Part shown: positions 17,501 to 25,669 of the stretch, one piece after another
Layout of the letters: every line of letters begins with the position of its first letter
Numbering within the stretch: position 1 is the first letter of the stretch
Origin: JBBSEX01 sp038239345
GTDB taxonomy: Bacteria; Acidobacteriota; Terriglobia; Bryobacterales; Bryobacteraceae
DNA length: 64,000 nucleotides
NCBI GenBank assembly: GCA_038239345.1
Contig: JBBSEX010000021.1
Span: 1-64,000 of the forward strand
Direction of reading: 5' to 3'
Notes under the pieces: model-generated
Told to the model about the DNA's origin: nothing
Databases searched by the model: none
Seen by the model: the letters and a program-made list of their open reading frames with translations, nothing else
Made by a program: the position numbers and the translations under genes

Positions 17501-18517
17501 GTGTTGATGCATTCCTATGCCGACCGTCATGCCCATGATTATTTCCATGAGCGAGACTACCCCGATATCAAGCTGCTCAACAACCTGTTCGCTGTTTTGA
17601 CGGACGAGCCGCGCACGAAAGAGCAACTGCTTCAGCAAGTAAAGCTCGACTCCGATACGTTTGACAAGGTACTCGAGAAACTCTGGATTCACGGCGGGGC
17701 AATCGTGGATTTTGCTGAGAATGTCAGCCGAGGGGTGGCCAGTTGGCGAGAGCCCTATCAAAGCCAAGGCGGACAGAAGTTAGGCCAGCTGCAACAGATG
17801 TTACGCTTCGCCGGTACGGGCCGCTGCCGGATGAGTTTGCTGGTGAGTCATTTCGGCGATGAGGCGGGTACGCGCTGCGGCATTTGCGATTTCTGCGCAC
17901 CCGAAAGTTGCGAGGCCCAGAGCTTCGATCATGCCAATGCGAAGGAGCAGGTGCTAGCCCGTCAGGTTCTTAATGCACTGCGAAAGTCAGATGGCAGGGC
18001 GACGGGTAAGCTGCACGCCGAAATTTGTGTGAGCGGAGCACCCGACCGGAACGCGTTTGAGAACTTGTTGAGCGGGATGGCGCGCGCCGGCCTGATCGAT
18101 TTGGTGGATGCGACATTTACAACGGAAGGTAGAGAGATCCATTTTCGCAAGACTGTGTTGACCCAGGAAGGCCGGCTGGTGAAGGACTCGACGCCCATCG
18201 ATTTGCTGATCAGGCCGAAATCGAAGACGAAGGGCAAACGCGCGCGCAAGGCTTCGCCGAAGTCCAGGGCCACTCATGGGGTTACCGCCGATTCCGATGC
18301 TACGCAATTGGAACAAGCCCTCCGCCGCTGGCGTCTTGCCGAAGCGAAGAAACAGGGCGTTCCGGCATTTCGCATTTTCTCCGATAAGGTGCTGCAGGCG
18401 ATCGCCAGCAAACGCCCAACCGATGAGGACACGCTGCTGACGATCAGCGGTGTCAGCCCCAGAATCGCCAAACGCTTTGGCGGTCAACTGCTGCGTTTAG
18501 TGGCAGCCGGAGCCTAA
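14558..18517 (+). CDS. DNA topoisomerase III - RecQ helicase fusion
   Basis: About 1319 residues in one frame. N-terminal half: TOPRIM domain (VAEKPSVARDIA at the start, DAGREGE metal site), then the topoisomerase IA core with VGRVQTPTLA and the nucleophile Tyr327 in LSYPRTDSRYLS; this part ends near residue 640. C-terminal half: RecQ helicase with Walker A PTGAGKSLCYQ (~residue 690), DEAHCISQWGHDFRPDYR (~788), the helicase motif VI region QEIGRAGRDG, the RecQ zinc site (CRMSLL...RCGICDFC, ~1090-1113), a winged helix, and a C-terminal HRDC domain (~1250-1319). In other organisms RecQ and TopIII are separate proteins that cooperate to decatenate and dissolve recombination intermediates. Start ATG 14558 matches the family N-terminus; a GTG at 14528 would add ten residues. 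Confidence 0.93.
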   Translation: MSIAVVAEKPSVARDIAKVLGANQKGDGYLHGGGYIVTWAIGHLVALAQPHEIQPEWKQWRRDLLPMLPQAWPLVVYEKTKDQFEIVRKIITSSKVALIVCATDAGREGELIFRYIYDAAESSKSVQRLWISSLTADAIQQGFSELKSAHDYDGLGDAARGRSRADWLVGMNLSRAYTLAYGEEISVGRVQTPTLAMVVERELAVRAFVPEEYREVMATFSPESTAQQKNRASYQGVWFRPPQTGESVQQAMRLPVQTDDAKQIVARALTGEARIVSVQAEAKRTAPPQLYDLTELQRHANRLYGLNAQQTLDIAQALYEKHKLLSYPRTDSRYLSNSVAGTLAKIIAVTSSRYPGLIAPGTGQKPLGSRFVDDAKVSDHHAIIPTITPAGKTALTEEERRVYDLVCRRLLSAWHEDYIADVTTVITSIVNDPIVDQYHSTGTAIRQVGWKILDIGADAKKAKKARGAKDVIEESVEGQALPPGLRAGQPQDVLKAESLLKKTRPPKRLNDATLLTAMQTAGKTLDEKDLSDAMKDSGLGTPATRASIIEVLLKRGYIQRDGKTLEATEKGIHLIDVVHPEVKSPAMTGQWEAYLKQIERGQAKLPLFLEGIEKYVSDVVGKVGRQEGVQPRIAPNDDKPSVPTPPRAVLRGGPGDLHSLLQSGFGFSEFRVNQEAVCRAVVEGKDVLLVMPTGAGKSLCYQLPGLALGGTTLVISPLIALMEDQAAKLKQRGFSVERIHSGRNRSDSRQVCVDYLQGKLQFLFIAPERLRVPGFPEMLAKRKPTLVAIDEAHCISQWGHDFRPDYRTLGQHLPALRPAPIIALTATATPIVQNDIAEQLNLGHGGRFIHGFRRDNIAIELVEVPPGDRADLVRELLQDRNRQPAIVYAPTRRASDEIAAGLNRGFSAAAYHAGLSPAIRHRVQADFLSGNLQVIVATIAFGMGIDKPDVRTVIHTALPGSVEGYYQEIGRAGRDGLPSRAVLMHSYADRHAHDYFHERDYPDIKLLNNLFAVLTDEPRTKEQLLQQVKLDSDTFDKVLEKLWIHGGAIVDFAENVSRGVASWREPYQSQGGQKLGQLQQMLRFAGTGRCRMSLLVSHFGDEAGTRCGICDFCAPESCEAQSFDHANAKEQVLARQVLNALRKSDGRATGKLHAEICVSGAPDRNAFENLLSGMARAGLIDLVDATFTTEGREIHFRKTVLTQEGRLVKDSTPIDLLIRPKSKTKGKRARKASPKSRATHGVTADSDATQLEQALRRWRLAEAKKQGVPAFRIFSDKVLQAIASKRPTDEDTLLTISGVSPRIAKRFGGQLLRLVAAGA

Positions 18518-18522
18518 GACAT

Positions 18523-19308
18523 ATGCTGGTCTGCCCGGTACGCGACTGTCACTTGCCACTGGAACCTGCCGAGCGACAGGTGCATTGTCCACGCGGGCAT
18601 TCCTTCGACGTCGCGCGAAGCGGGTATATCAACTTACTGCAGCCGCAGGACCGGCGATCGAAGCTGCCAGGCGACACCCCAAATGCGATGGCGGCGCGGC
18701 GCCGGTTGCACGAAAGAGGAGTGACGGGACCGTTACTCGACGCGATCTCTGACGCCGTCAAACCCTCGGCGAATGACTCGGTCCTCGATGCCGGCTGTGG
18801 CGACGGATTCTATCTGGGAACGCTCGCTCGCCGAAGCGGGTTCGCGGGTTTGGGGGTCGATATCTCCATCGCGGCCGTCGATGCCGCGGCGCGGCGCTAT
18901 CCGGATTGCAAGTGGGTCGTCGCTAATGCCGATCGTTTCGTGCCCTGCGCCGGCCAGTCGTTCTCACTGGTGCTATCGATCACGGCGCGCATGAATTCCA
19001 GCGAATTCCGTCGCGTCCTGCGCGACGACGGCCATCTTTTGGTTGCGATACCGGCGCCAGACGATCTGATTGAATTGCGAGGCGTTGGCCGGGATCGGGT
19101 CGAGCGAACGGTTGAGACCTTTCAAAATGACTTTTCGCTAGTGGACCGGCAGCGCGTGACGACCCGAAGCGGTCTCGACGCAGCCGCTGTGGAAGATGTC
19201 CTACTATCCATTTATCGCCCCATGCAAACACGGCCCCCGGAAGCAATGGAAGTGACATTCAGTCTGGATTTACTGTTATTCCGGCCGGGTAGATTCTCCG
19301 TAAAATGA
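18523..19308 (+). CDS. RlmA/RrmA-like rRNA guanine-N1 methyltransferase
   Basis: 261 residues. The N-terminus has the RlmA-type zinc ribbon (CPVRDC...HCPRGHSFD) followed by ARSGYINLLQ, a signature of this family. A Rossmann methyltransferase domain follows (VLDAGCGDGFYLG for SAM binding, then WVVANADRFVPC). RlmA enzymes methylate N1 of G745 or G748 in helix 35 of 23S rRNA and affect macrolide/tylosin binding. It lies 5 bp after the topoisomerase-RecQ gene and is probably co-transcribed. The exact target position cannot be told from sequence, so no symbol is given. Confidence 0.85.
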   Translation: MLVCPVRDCHLPLEPAERQVHCPRGHSFDVARSGYINLLQPQDRRSKLPGDTPNAMAARRRLHERGVTGPLLDAISDAVKPSANDSVLDAGCGDGFYLGTLARRSGFAGLGVDISIAAVDAAARRYPDCKWVVANADRFVPCAGQSFSLVLSITARMNSSEFRRVLRDDGHLLVAIPAPDDLIELRGVGRDRVERTVETFQNDFSLVDRQRVTTRSGLDAAAVEDVLLSIYRPMQTRPPEAMEVTFSLDLLLFRPGRFSVK

Positions 19309-19372
19309 AGATCGCGTAAAACTCTCACACAAACCCTAACCTGGTCGATAACAAGCTGTGAGGACATTGGGA

Positions 19373-20476
19373 ATGGGTGAAAATTGCTCGCTTTGTGAAG
19401 TGAAATCCAGGTGCAAGCCGGATGCTAAGTTCGTATTTACGCCGGCGCCTATACTGCACGCTAAAATTCGTGGCTTGTTGACGTCTCACCAGATTGAATT
19501 CACGGAAGACAGCCAAATTTTCACGTTGACTGATCCTCGCGGGATGGATTTTCTACGGGCGGAGTTAAACGAGTTTGAGCAGCGGGATACCCGGATCGCC
19601 CCATCGTCGCTCTCTGGATTACTAAGCGCGGAAACACTGGCGAATTTAGCCGAACGAAACGACTACGCCTGGTTTGACGATGCGCTGGTGAACGACCGGT
19701 TCAGCTTCTATTACCAGCCCATTGTGGATACAAGCGCCGGGGCGGTGTTCGCACATGAATGTCTCGTCCGCCTGATCGGCGAAACATCGTACAACGGCGG
19801 GCAGATTATTGAGGCGGCCACCCGCGAGAGCCGGATTCACGAATTCGACTCTTACTGCAGGGTGAAAGCAATACGCTCCGCGGCCTTGGAAAGCAGGTCT
19901 GAAACCAAGGTGTTCGTTAACTTTCTGCCGACTTCTATTTACGACCCCAAATTGTGCCTCAAAACTACCGAGGCCGCGGTCAATGCCTCCAACATGTCAC
20001 CCACCGATATAGTCTTTGAGGTTGTGGAAAGCGACGGTGTCCGCCAAGTGAAGCATCTGCTTCAAATCGCCGAATACTATCGCGCCGCCGGTTTCGGATT
20101 CGCTCTGGACGATGTTGGAACGGGAGCCAACTCTCTCCAGATGATTTGTGATTTTAAACCCGACTACATCAAGCTGGACAAGTCGCTAACATCTCGCATG
20201 GATGATCCCATGCGTTTGACGGCAGTCCGCAAGCTGACCGAATTAGCTCAGGAATTTAGCGTGGCCGTGATAGCCGAAGGAGTCGAGACTGCGATGCAGT
20301 CAGAGTTGTTGCAATCAATTGGTATCCATCTGATGCAAGGCTGGTATTTCGGCCGCCCGGCGCCACAAATGCACGCCGCCGAAGAAGATCTTTTACGGCT
20401 TGCGCAACTTCTGGCGAAAGAACAAAACGCGGCCGCCATAGGCTATAAAAGGGAGATGAATCCTATCTCCGCCTGA
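19373..20476 (+). CDS. EAL-domain cyclic-di-GMP phosphodiesterase
   Basis: 367 residues. ATG at 19373 is preferred because GAGGA lies eight bases before it; a GTG at 19358 would add five residues. Residues 5-14 hold a Cys cluster (C5-x2-C8 and C14), then a ~90-residue region, then an EAL domain from ~115. Catalytic positions are largely kept: Glu in AHECLVR (the EAL position), Asn in FVNFLP, Glu in VFEVVES, DD in ALDDVGTG, Lys in YIKLDKS, Glu in VIAEGVET, and Gln in QGWYFGRP. It should cut c-di-GMP to pGpG. No GGDEF domain is attached. The stop overlaps the next gene's ATG. Confidence 0.92.
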   Translation: MGENCSLCEVKSRCKPDAKFVFTPAPILHAKIRGLLTSHQIEFTEDSQIFTLTDPRGMDFLRAELNEFEQRDTRIAPSSLSGLLSAETLANLAERNDYAWFDDALVNDRFSFYYQPIVDTSAGAVFAHECLVRLIGETSYNGGQIIEAATRESRIHEFDSYCRVKAIRSAALESRSETKVFVNFLPTSIYDPKLCLKTTEAAVNASNMSPTDIVFEVVESDGVRQVKHLLQIAEYYRAAGFGFALDDVGTGANSLQMICDFKPDYIKLDKSLTSRMDDPMRLTAVRKLTELAQEFSVAVIAEGVETAMQSELLQSIGIHLMQGWYFGRPAPQMHAAEEDLLRLAQLLAKEQNAAAIGYKREMNPISA

Positions 20477-20652
20477 TGGAATACTGCTTCACGTGTCCGT
20501 ATTGCTGGGAAGAAATTTCCATGGTGCTGGATTCGTCCGTGCATCGCCAAACATACGTCGAGGACTGTGAAGTTTGTTGCAATCCAATTGAATTGAGCTA
20601 CGTGATGGAAGAGGAAGCACTGGTCGAATTCGAGGCCAGAATTTTGGAGTAA
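20476..20652 (+). CDS. CPXCG-motif cysteine-rich small protein
   Basis: 58 residues beginning MEYCFTCPYCWEEIS and containing EDCEVCCNPIEL: two Cys pairs of the CPXCG family (CPYCW; C-x2-C-C), a likely zinc ribbon. The start ATG overlaps the stop of the EAL gene (TGATG), so translation is coupled. The tail is acidic (MEEEALVEFEARILE). Family function is unknown. It ends 38 bp before the 3' end of tRNA-Val on the opposite strand. Confidence 0.85.
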   Translation: MEYCFTCPYCWEEISMVLDSSVHRQTYVEDCEVCCNPIELSYVMEEEALVEFEARILE

Positions 20653-20690
20653 CGCGACCGCAGATTTCTCTCTGCGGAGTTTAGAAGGGA

Positions 20691-20767
20691 TGGTGGGCGC
20701 GCAGGGACTCGAACCCCGGGCCTCCTGCGTGTGAAGCAGGCGCTCTAACCAGCTGAGCTACGCGCCC
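20691..20767 (-). tRNA. tRNA-Val (anticodon CAC)
   Basis: 77 bases read on the minus strand. A seven-pair acceptor stem (GGGCGCG/CGCGCCC), D-arm GCTCAGCTGGTTAGAGC, anticodon stem CCTGC/GCAGG with loop TTCACAC giving CAC (decodes GUG), and a T-arm with GTTCGAG. The 3' CCA is encoded (TGGT at 20691 on the plus strand). Confidence 0.97.
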
Positions 20768-20834
20768 CGATTGATTCTTTTCAATTCTACTACAGCCATC
20801 TAGTCAGTTATCCTGGTAGTCAGGGAGGGCTTTC

Positions 20835-22091
20835 ATGCGCCCCTTGCTAATCGCCACGTTGCTCTCGTCCGGGATTTGCTCCGCCGCGCGAGTCGTCGCT
20901 GTAGATGTAAACGGCGTAGTCCAGCCGATTACTGTCGAGATCATTTCCCGCGCCATCGATCAGGCAAAACGAGAAAACGCCGACGCCATCCTAATCAGGC
21001 TGAACACTCCAGGTGGGCTGCTGGAATCCACGCGGCAAATTAACGAAAAAATCATCAACTCGCCGGTCCCGGTAATCACCTACGTCACTCCCAGTGGAGG
21101 CCGCGCGGCATCCGCCGGCTTTCTCCTATTGGAAACGGGCGATATCGCGGTGATGGCGCCGGCGACGAACACGGGCGCGGCGTCTCCTGTGCTGCTAGGG
21201 CAACAGATGGATCCCGTAATGCGGGCGAAAGTAGAAAACGACTCAGCGGCTGGATTGCGGGCGATGACGCAGAAGCGCGGGCGGAATAGCGATCTCGCTG
21301 AGAAAGCCATTCGCGAAGCCAAGGCGTTCACCGAAAAAGAAGCGCTCGACAATCATTTGATCGACTTGATCGCCGCTGATGAGAAAGCCTTGTTCAATCA
21401 ATTAAACGGGCGCGAGATCACCCGCTTCGACGGCCGCAAGCAGAAGCTCGATCTTGGCAACACACAAGTCTCAAATTACGAAATGACTACCCGGCAGCGC
21501 GTAATTGAAGCGGTCAGCGATCCTAACATCGGGTTCATTCTGTTGGCCCTGGGGGCTCTTGGCGTGTATGTCGAGTTTTCCCATCCAGGCTTGATTCTGC
21601 CAGGGGTCCTGGGTGCGATCATGGCGCTGCTGGGGCTTTCGTCGTTGTCGGTGATGCCAATTAATTGGATTGGCGCCAGCTTGCTGATTCTCGCTTTGGC
21701 GATGTTTGTTCTCGAGGCGAAGTTCACCTCGCATGGCATCCTTGGGATCGGGGGAGCAGTCGCGATGGTGCTAGGCGCCATTCTGCTAATTGACGCGCCG
21801 CCCGAGTTGCGAATCCACGTCGAAACAGCGCTGGCTGTAACCATCCCGTTCGCGATGATTACGATTTTCCTGATGTCCTTGGTGTTGAAAGCAAGGGCAA
21901 GCAAGGTAATCACGGGGTTGTCGGCGATGCTGGATGAGATCGGCGAAGCGCGCACCCGGCTTGCGCCCAACGGAACCGTGTTTGTGCACGGCGAATATTG
22001 GGAAGCTGTCTCGTCGGCCCCCGTGGAATCTGGGGCCAAGGTGCGAGTATCGGCAGTGGATGGACTGGTGTTGCGCGTGGAGCCGCTTTAG
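20835..22091 (+). CDS. nfeD: NfeD-family membrane serine protease
   Basis: 418 residues. Signal/anchor (LLIATLLSSGICSA), then a ClpP-class serine protease domain (ILIRLNTPGGLLESTR; SGGRAASAGFLLL with the candidate nucleophile Ser; Lys from the AIREAKAFTEKEAL region), then four to five membrane helices (GFILLALGALGVYVEF, LPGVLGAIMALLGL, GASLLILALAMFVLEAK, GIGGAVAMVLGAIL) and a C-terminal OB-fold (TVFVHGEYWEAVS). This long NfeD form usually cleaves stomatin-like partners, but no stomatin gene is next to it here. The stop codon overlaps that of tex by 4 bp. Good ribosome site GGGAGG. Confidence 0.9.
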   Translation: MRPLLIATLLSSGICSAARVVAVDVNGVVQPITVEIISRAIDQAKRENADAILIRLNTPGGLLESTRQINEKIINSPVPVITYVTPSGGRAASAGFLLLETGDIAVMAPATNTGAASPVLLGQQMDPVMRAKVENDSAAGLRAMTQKRGRNSDLAEKAIREAKAFTEKEALDNHLIDLIAADEKALFNQLNGREITRFDGRKQKLDLGNTQVSNYEMTTRQRVIEAVSDPNIGFILLALGALGVYVEFSHPGLILPGVLGAIMALLGLSSLSVMPINWIGASLLILALAMFVLEAKFTSHGILGIGGAVAMVLGAILLIDAPPELRIHVETALAVTIPFAMITIFLMSLVLKARASKVITGLSAMLDEIGEARTRLAPNGTVFVHGEYWEAVSSAPVESGAKVRVSAVDGLVLRVEPL

Positions 22092-24370
22092 CGGCGCTTG
22101 AACTTGTCCGATAGCTTTGCCAACTGCTCGTCCATCGACGGCTTCTTGGGCGGATCCATCTTTGCGAGCTTCGGGTGCGGACGTTCCTTCGGCTGAGAGC
22201 GGTCGTCGAGTGCTTTAATCGACAACGCGATCCGCCTCGCCTTCGCGTCGGCGGAGAGGACCTTTACTTTCACAATCTGACCAACCTTCGCTGCGTCGTT
22301 CGGATCTTTGATGAAACGGCTGGAGAGTTCGCTGACGTGCACCAATCCGTCCTGATGGACACCGATATCGACGAATGCGCCGAAGTTCGTGACGTTGGTG
22401 ACAACGCCTTCCAGAATCATCCCCGGCGTCAGGTCTTTGATCTCCCGCACATCCTCGCGAAATTGCGCCACGGCGAACTTCTCGCGCGGATCGCGGCCCG
22501 GCTTGCGAAGCTCCTCCCGAATGTCGTTTAGGGTAAACATGCCGACCGAGGCGCTTTGGAAATCCTCCATCTTCACGCGTTCCACCAGTTCCGGCTTGGC
22601 CACTAATTGCTCCACGCTAACGCCAAGAGAGCTGGCAATCTTCTCCACGACGGGATACGATTCGGGATGCACCGCGGTGATATCCAGGGCATTCCCACCA
22701 CCGCGAATGCGAAGAAAACCGGCGGACTGTTCGAATGTCTTCGGACCGAAACCGGGCACGGCGCGCAGTTCCACGCGCGACTTGAACTTGCCGTTCTGGT
22801 TGCGATACTCCACTACCTTCTGCGCGGTGCGCTCGTTGATTCCCGCCACGTAACGCAGTAAAGCGAACGACGCCGTATTCAGATCGACGCCCACTCGATT
22901 CACACAGGATTCGACCGTGTTTTCCAGGCCCTGCATCAGACGCTTCTGGTCTACGTCATGCTGATACTGGCCCACGCCGATCGACTTCGGATCGATCTTC
23001 ACGAGTTCCGCCAGGGGATCCTGTAACCGCCGGGCAATGGAAATTGCGCCACGTACAGTCAGGTCGAGATCGGGAAATTCCTGTCGCGCGATGTCCGACG
23101 CCGAATATACCGACGCGCCGCTTTCATTCACCACGACGCTAAATACTGTGTGTAAACCGGCTTGTTTCAAAAAATCCTGCACAAAGGCCGAAGCCTCGCG
23201 CGAGCCCGTTCCGTTACCAATGGAAATCGCCCGCACTTTGTGCCGGGCAACCAGGCTAGCCAGCGTCTTGACCGACCCCGCCACATCGTTACGCGGTTCC
23301 AACGGATAGATCACGGCGTCTTCCAGGGACTTTCCGGTGTCGTCGACCACGGCGATTTTGCAACCCGTCCGCAAGCCGGGATCCACCGCCAATACGCTCA
23401 ACATACCGGCTGGCGGAGCAAGAAGCAGGTTGCCTAGATTTTCGCGAAATACGCGGATGGCTTCTTCGTCGGAGCGATCTTTCAATTCCAAACGCACCTC
23501 GGTCTGAATCGCTGGATTCAGCAGGCGTCGATAGGAATCCTCGATGGCTTGTTCCAGATGCGGAACCCACTCACCGTGATCGCGGATGACTTTGTTCTTC
23601 AGGTAAAGCAGAGGCTTCTCATCCGGCATCTCAATTTCGAAGAATAGGAAGCCTTCTTTGGAGCCGCGGCGTATGGCCAGCATCCGGTGCGACGGAATCT
23701 TCGCCGCTGGCTCGCTGTACTGAACGTACATCTTGTATTTGCCTTCGGGGTCGTCAACGCCTTCGATGGCGCGGCTGACCACCAGGCCTTCGTCCATCAT
23801 CATTTGGCGGATTACCTTACGATAGTCGGCGCTTTCACTCACCCACTCGGCGATGATATTGCGCGCGCCGGCCAGAGCATCAAGCTCGGAAGCCACGCCC
23901 TTTTCGGCGTCGACAAATGTCCCGGCGTATTCGGCCAACGTCTGGCCGCCGGCAACCTGATCCCAAATATATTTTGCCAGCGGTTCCAATCCCATATCGC
24001 GCGCGATGGATGCTTTTGTCCGGCGTTTTGGCTTGTACGGCAAGTAAAGATCTTCGAGTTCGTTCTTCTCCAGCGTGGCGGTGATTCTGGCCTTCAACTC
24101 ATCCGTTAGTTTGCCTTGTTCGGCGATGGAGGCAAGAACGGTCTCGCGGCGATCTTCCAGTTCGCGGAAGTATTCCAGCTTTTCCTGAATGTCACGGATC
24201 TGCACTTCATCGAGGTTGCCGGTGACTTCCTTGCGATAGCGGGCTATAAACGGCACGGTAGCTCCTTCGTCCAGAAGAGCGATGGTGGCTACGGCGCTTT
24301 TTAGGCTGACACTTAGTTGCTTGGAAATGTGGAGTAAGACTTCAGTAGAAAGGGTACGAGGTTGCAACAT
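22088..24370 (-). CDS. tex: Tex-type S1 RNA-binding protein
   Basis: 760 residues. Start MLQPRTLSTEVLLHI at 24370 fits the family; upstream codons in the frame are not conserved. Order: helical N-terminal Tex domain (ATVPFIARYRKEVTGNLDEVQIRDIQEK), YqgF/RuvC-like domain (LSVLAVDPGLRTGCKIAVVD), a helix-hairpin-helix segment (LRAVPGFGPKTFEQSAGFLRI) and a C-terminal S1 domain (ILEGVVTNVTNFGAFVDIGV). Tex binds nucleic acid and influences transcription of stress or toxin genes. Divergent from the small lipoprotein gene with a 41-bp gap. Confidence 0.95.
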   Translation of the reverse strand: MLQPRTLSTEVLLHISKQLSVSLKSAVATIALLDEGATVPFIARYRKEVTGNLDEVQIRDIQEKLEYFRELEDRRETVLASIAEQGKLTDELKARITATLEKNELEDLYLPYKPKRRTKASIARDMGLEPLAKYIWDQVAGGQTLAEYAGTFVDAEKGVASELDALAGARNIIAEWVSESADYRKVIRQMMMDEGLVVSRAIEGVDDPEGKYKMYVQYSEPAAKIPSHRMLAIRRGSKEGFLFFEIEMPDEKPLLYLKNKVIRDHGEWVPHLEQAIEDSYRRLLNPAIQTEVRLELKDRSDEEAIRVFRENLGNLLLAPPAGMLSVLAVDPGLRTGCKIAVVDDTGKSLEDAVIYPLEPRNDVAGSVKTLASLVARHKVRAISIGNGTGSREASAFVQDFLKQAGLHTVFSVVVNESGASVYSASDIARQEFPDLDLTVRGAISIARRLQDPLAELVKIDPKSIGVGQYQHDVDQKRLMQGLENTVESCVNRVGVDLNTASFALLRYVAGINERTAQKVVEYRNQNGKFKSRVELRAVPGFGPKTFEQSAGFLRIRGGGNALDITAVHPESYPVVEKIASSLGVSVEQLVAKPELVERVKMEDFQSASVGMFTLNDIREELRKPGRDPREKFAVAQFREDVREIKDLTPGMILEGVVTNVTNFGAFVDIGVHQDGLVHVSELSSRFIKDPNDAAKVGQIVKVKVLSADAKARRIALSIKALDDRSQPKERPHPKLAKMDPPKKPSMDEQLAKLSDKFKRR

Positions 24371-24411
24371 AGCGATTCGGGAACCTTTATGATAGCGACT
24401 GAGGAGCTGCG

Positions 24412-24696
24412 ATGAAATATTTTGTGCTCGCAATTGTGCTGGCCAGTTTGACGGCGTGCTCGCGGGAAGATTCGAATCAGGTGAAGCGCGAATTGAAGGA
24501 GGAAGGGCAGAAAACGAAAGAGCAGTTAAAGCAGGCCGGACAGGAATTAAAGCAAGCGGGAAAAGAATCGGCGCAGGAGATTAAAGAGGCGACTCGATCG
24601 GCCGATGAAAAGCTCAACAAGGCCGCCCAGGAAACGAAACAGAAGGTTCGCCAGGCGACCCAGGATGCCAAGCGCGATCTGAAAGACGACCACTAG
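24412..24696 (+). CDS. Small lipoprotein with charged coiled-coil/LEA-like helix
   Basis: 94 residues. GAGGAG ribosome site, signal peptide with lipobox LASLTAC. The mature protein is one long amphipathic helix built from repeats such as EQLKQAGQELKQAGKESAQEIKEA and KLNKAAQETKQKVRQATQDAKRDLKDD, with regular 11-residue spacing of Lys/Glu and Ala. Such LEA- or apolipoprotein-like helices are membrane- or stress-associated; no specific role can be claimed. Confidence 0.8.
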   Translation: MKYFVLAIVLASLTACSREDSNQVKRELKEEGQKTKEQLKQAGQELKQAGKESAQEIKEATRSADEKLNKAAQETKQKVRQATQDAKRDLKDDH

Positions 24697-24705
24697 AGCA
24701 GTGGC

Positions 24706-25668
24706 TTGAAAACGCTTTTGTGGATTGCGTTTTTGCAGTCGACGGTGGCCGGGCGGGTAGAGAGCGTGAGCGCGATCGCCGATCCTGGGAAGCGGATCGT
24801 CGAATTGCAAAAACTGCTCACGCCGGCGGCCTCGGAAGTGGAGCGGACTTTGATTGCGAGACAAATGTTTCGCGCCTCCGTTGAAGCTCGACAACCGGAA
24901 GCCATCATTCAATATGGTGAAGCTCTGCTGGCGGAGGGTTCTGCCGACGTGTCTGTACTCGCCAATATGGCGATCGCCTTCGGTGATCAATGGCGCAATT
25001 TGGATACGGCTTGGGCTTACGTGAAAGATGCCGGGCGCGGTGAGTCCGATCCTGAGTTGGTGCTGGAAGCGAAGGGTTGGATCCTGTGCCGCATGGGCCG
25101 CTCCCGCGAAGGCGAACCGCTGTTACGCCAATCGTTGCGGCTGCGGCGTACGGAAAGCGTTCTGTTTCACTTGGCCGAAGTGCTTGGGCATTCGCCTGAG
25201 GCGGAGGATTTGCGAAGGCAAGCGGCAGATCTGTGGATCGAGTCGTTACGACCTCGTTTTCAAAACGAACCCATTTCGGACTTTACGCTGCAACCGCTCG
25301 ACGGCCGGCCGATTCGGTTATCGGATTTCAAAGGCAAAGTAATAATGCTGCACTTCTGGGCAACATGGTGCGGCCCCTGCCGGCGTGAGCTTCCGGCGAT
25401 CGCCGAAGCTTATCGGAAGTATAAGGCGCAGGGATTCGAAGTGCTGGCGATCACCGCCGAGGACGCCGCGGACGTAGCGGAATACTTACGAGATAAACCG
25501 CTCCCGTTCCCGACGGTGCTCGACGGCCGGATGGAAGCCACCTACGGCGTGGAAGGCTATCCGGCAACTATATTCATCGACCGCTCGGGACGAATTCGGC
25601 TACGCCATGGAGAGTTCACGCGACCGTTCGAACTTCACGCCATCGTTGAAGATTTGTTACAGAAGTAA
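24706..25668 (+). CDS. TlpA/ResA-like thioredoxin-fold protein with N-terminal helical repeats
   Basis: 320 residues. TTG start right after the lipoprotein gene. Signal-like MKTLLWIAFLQSTVAG, then about 160 residues of TPR-like helices (PEAIIQYGEALLAEGSADVS; LLRQSLRLRRTESVLFHLAEVLG), then a thioredoxin domain of the redoxin/TlpA class (ISDFTLQPLDGRPIRLSDFKGK; active site WCGPC in FWATWCGPCRRE; the cis-Pro site GYPAT). It would reduce disulfides, for example of c-type cytochromes or metalloprotein sites, on the outer side of the inner membrane. The TPR part suggests a protein partner. Confidence 0.9.
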   Translation: MKTLLWIAFLQSTVAGRVESVSAIADPGKRIVELQKLLTPAASEVERTLIARQMFRASVEARQPEAIIQYGEALLAEGSADVSVLANMAIAFGDQWRNLDTAWAYVKDAGRGESDPELVLEAKGWILCRMGRSREGEPLLRQSLRLRRTESVLFHLAEVLGHSPEAEDLRRQAADLWIESLRPRFQNEPISDFTLQPLDGRPIRLSDFKGKVIMLHFWATWCGPCRRELPAIAEAYRKYKAQGFEVLAITAEDAADVAEYLRDKPLPFPTVLDGRMEATYGVEGYPATIFIDRSGRIRLRHGEFTRPFELHAIVEDLLQK

Positions 25669-25669
25669 G

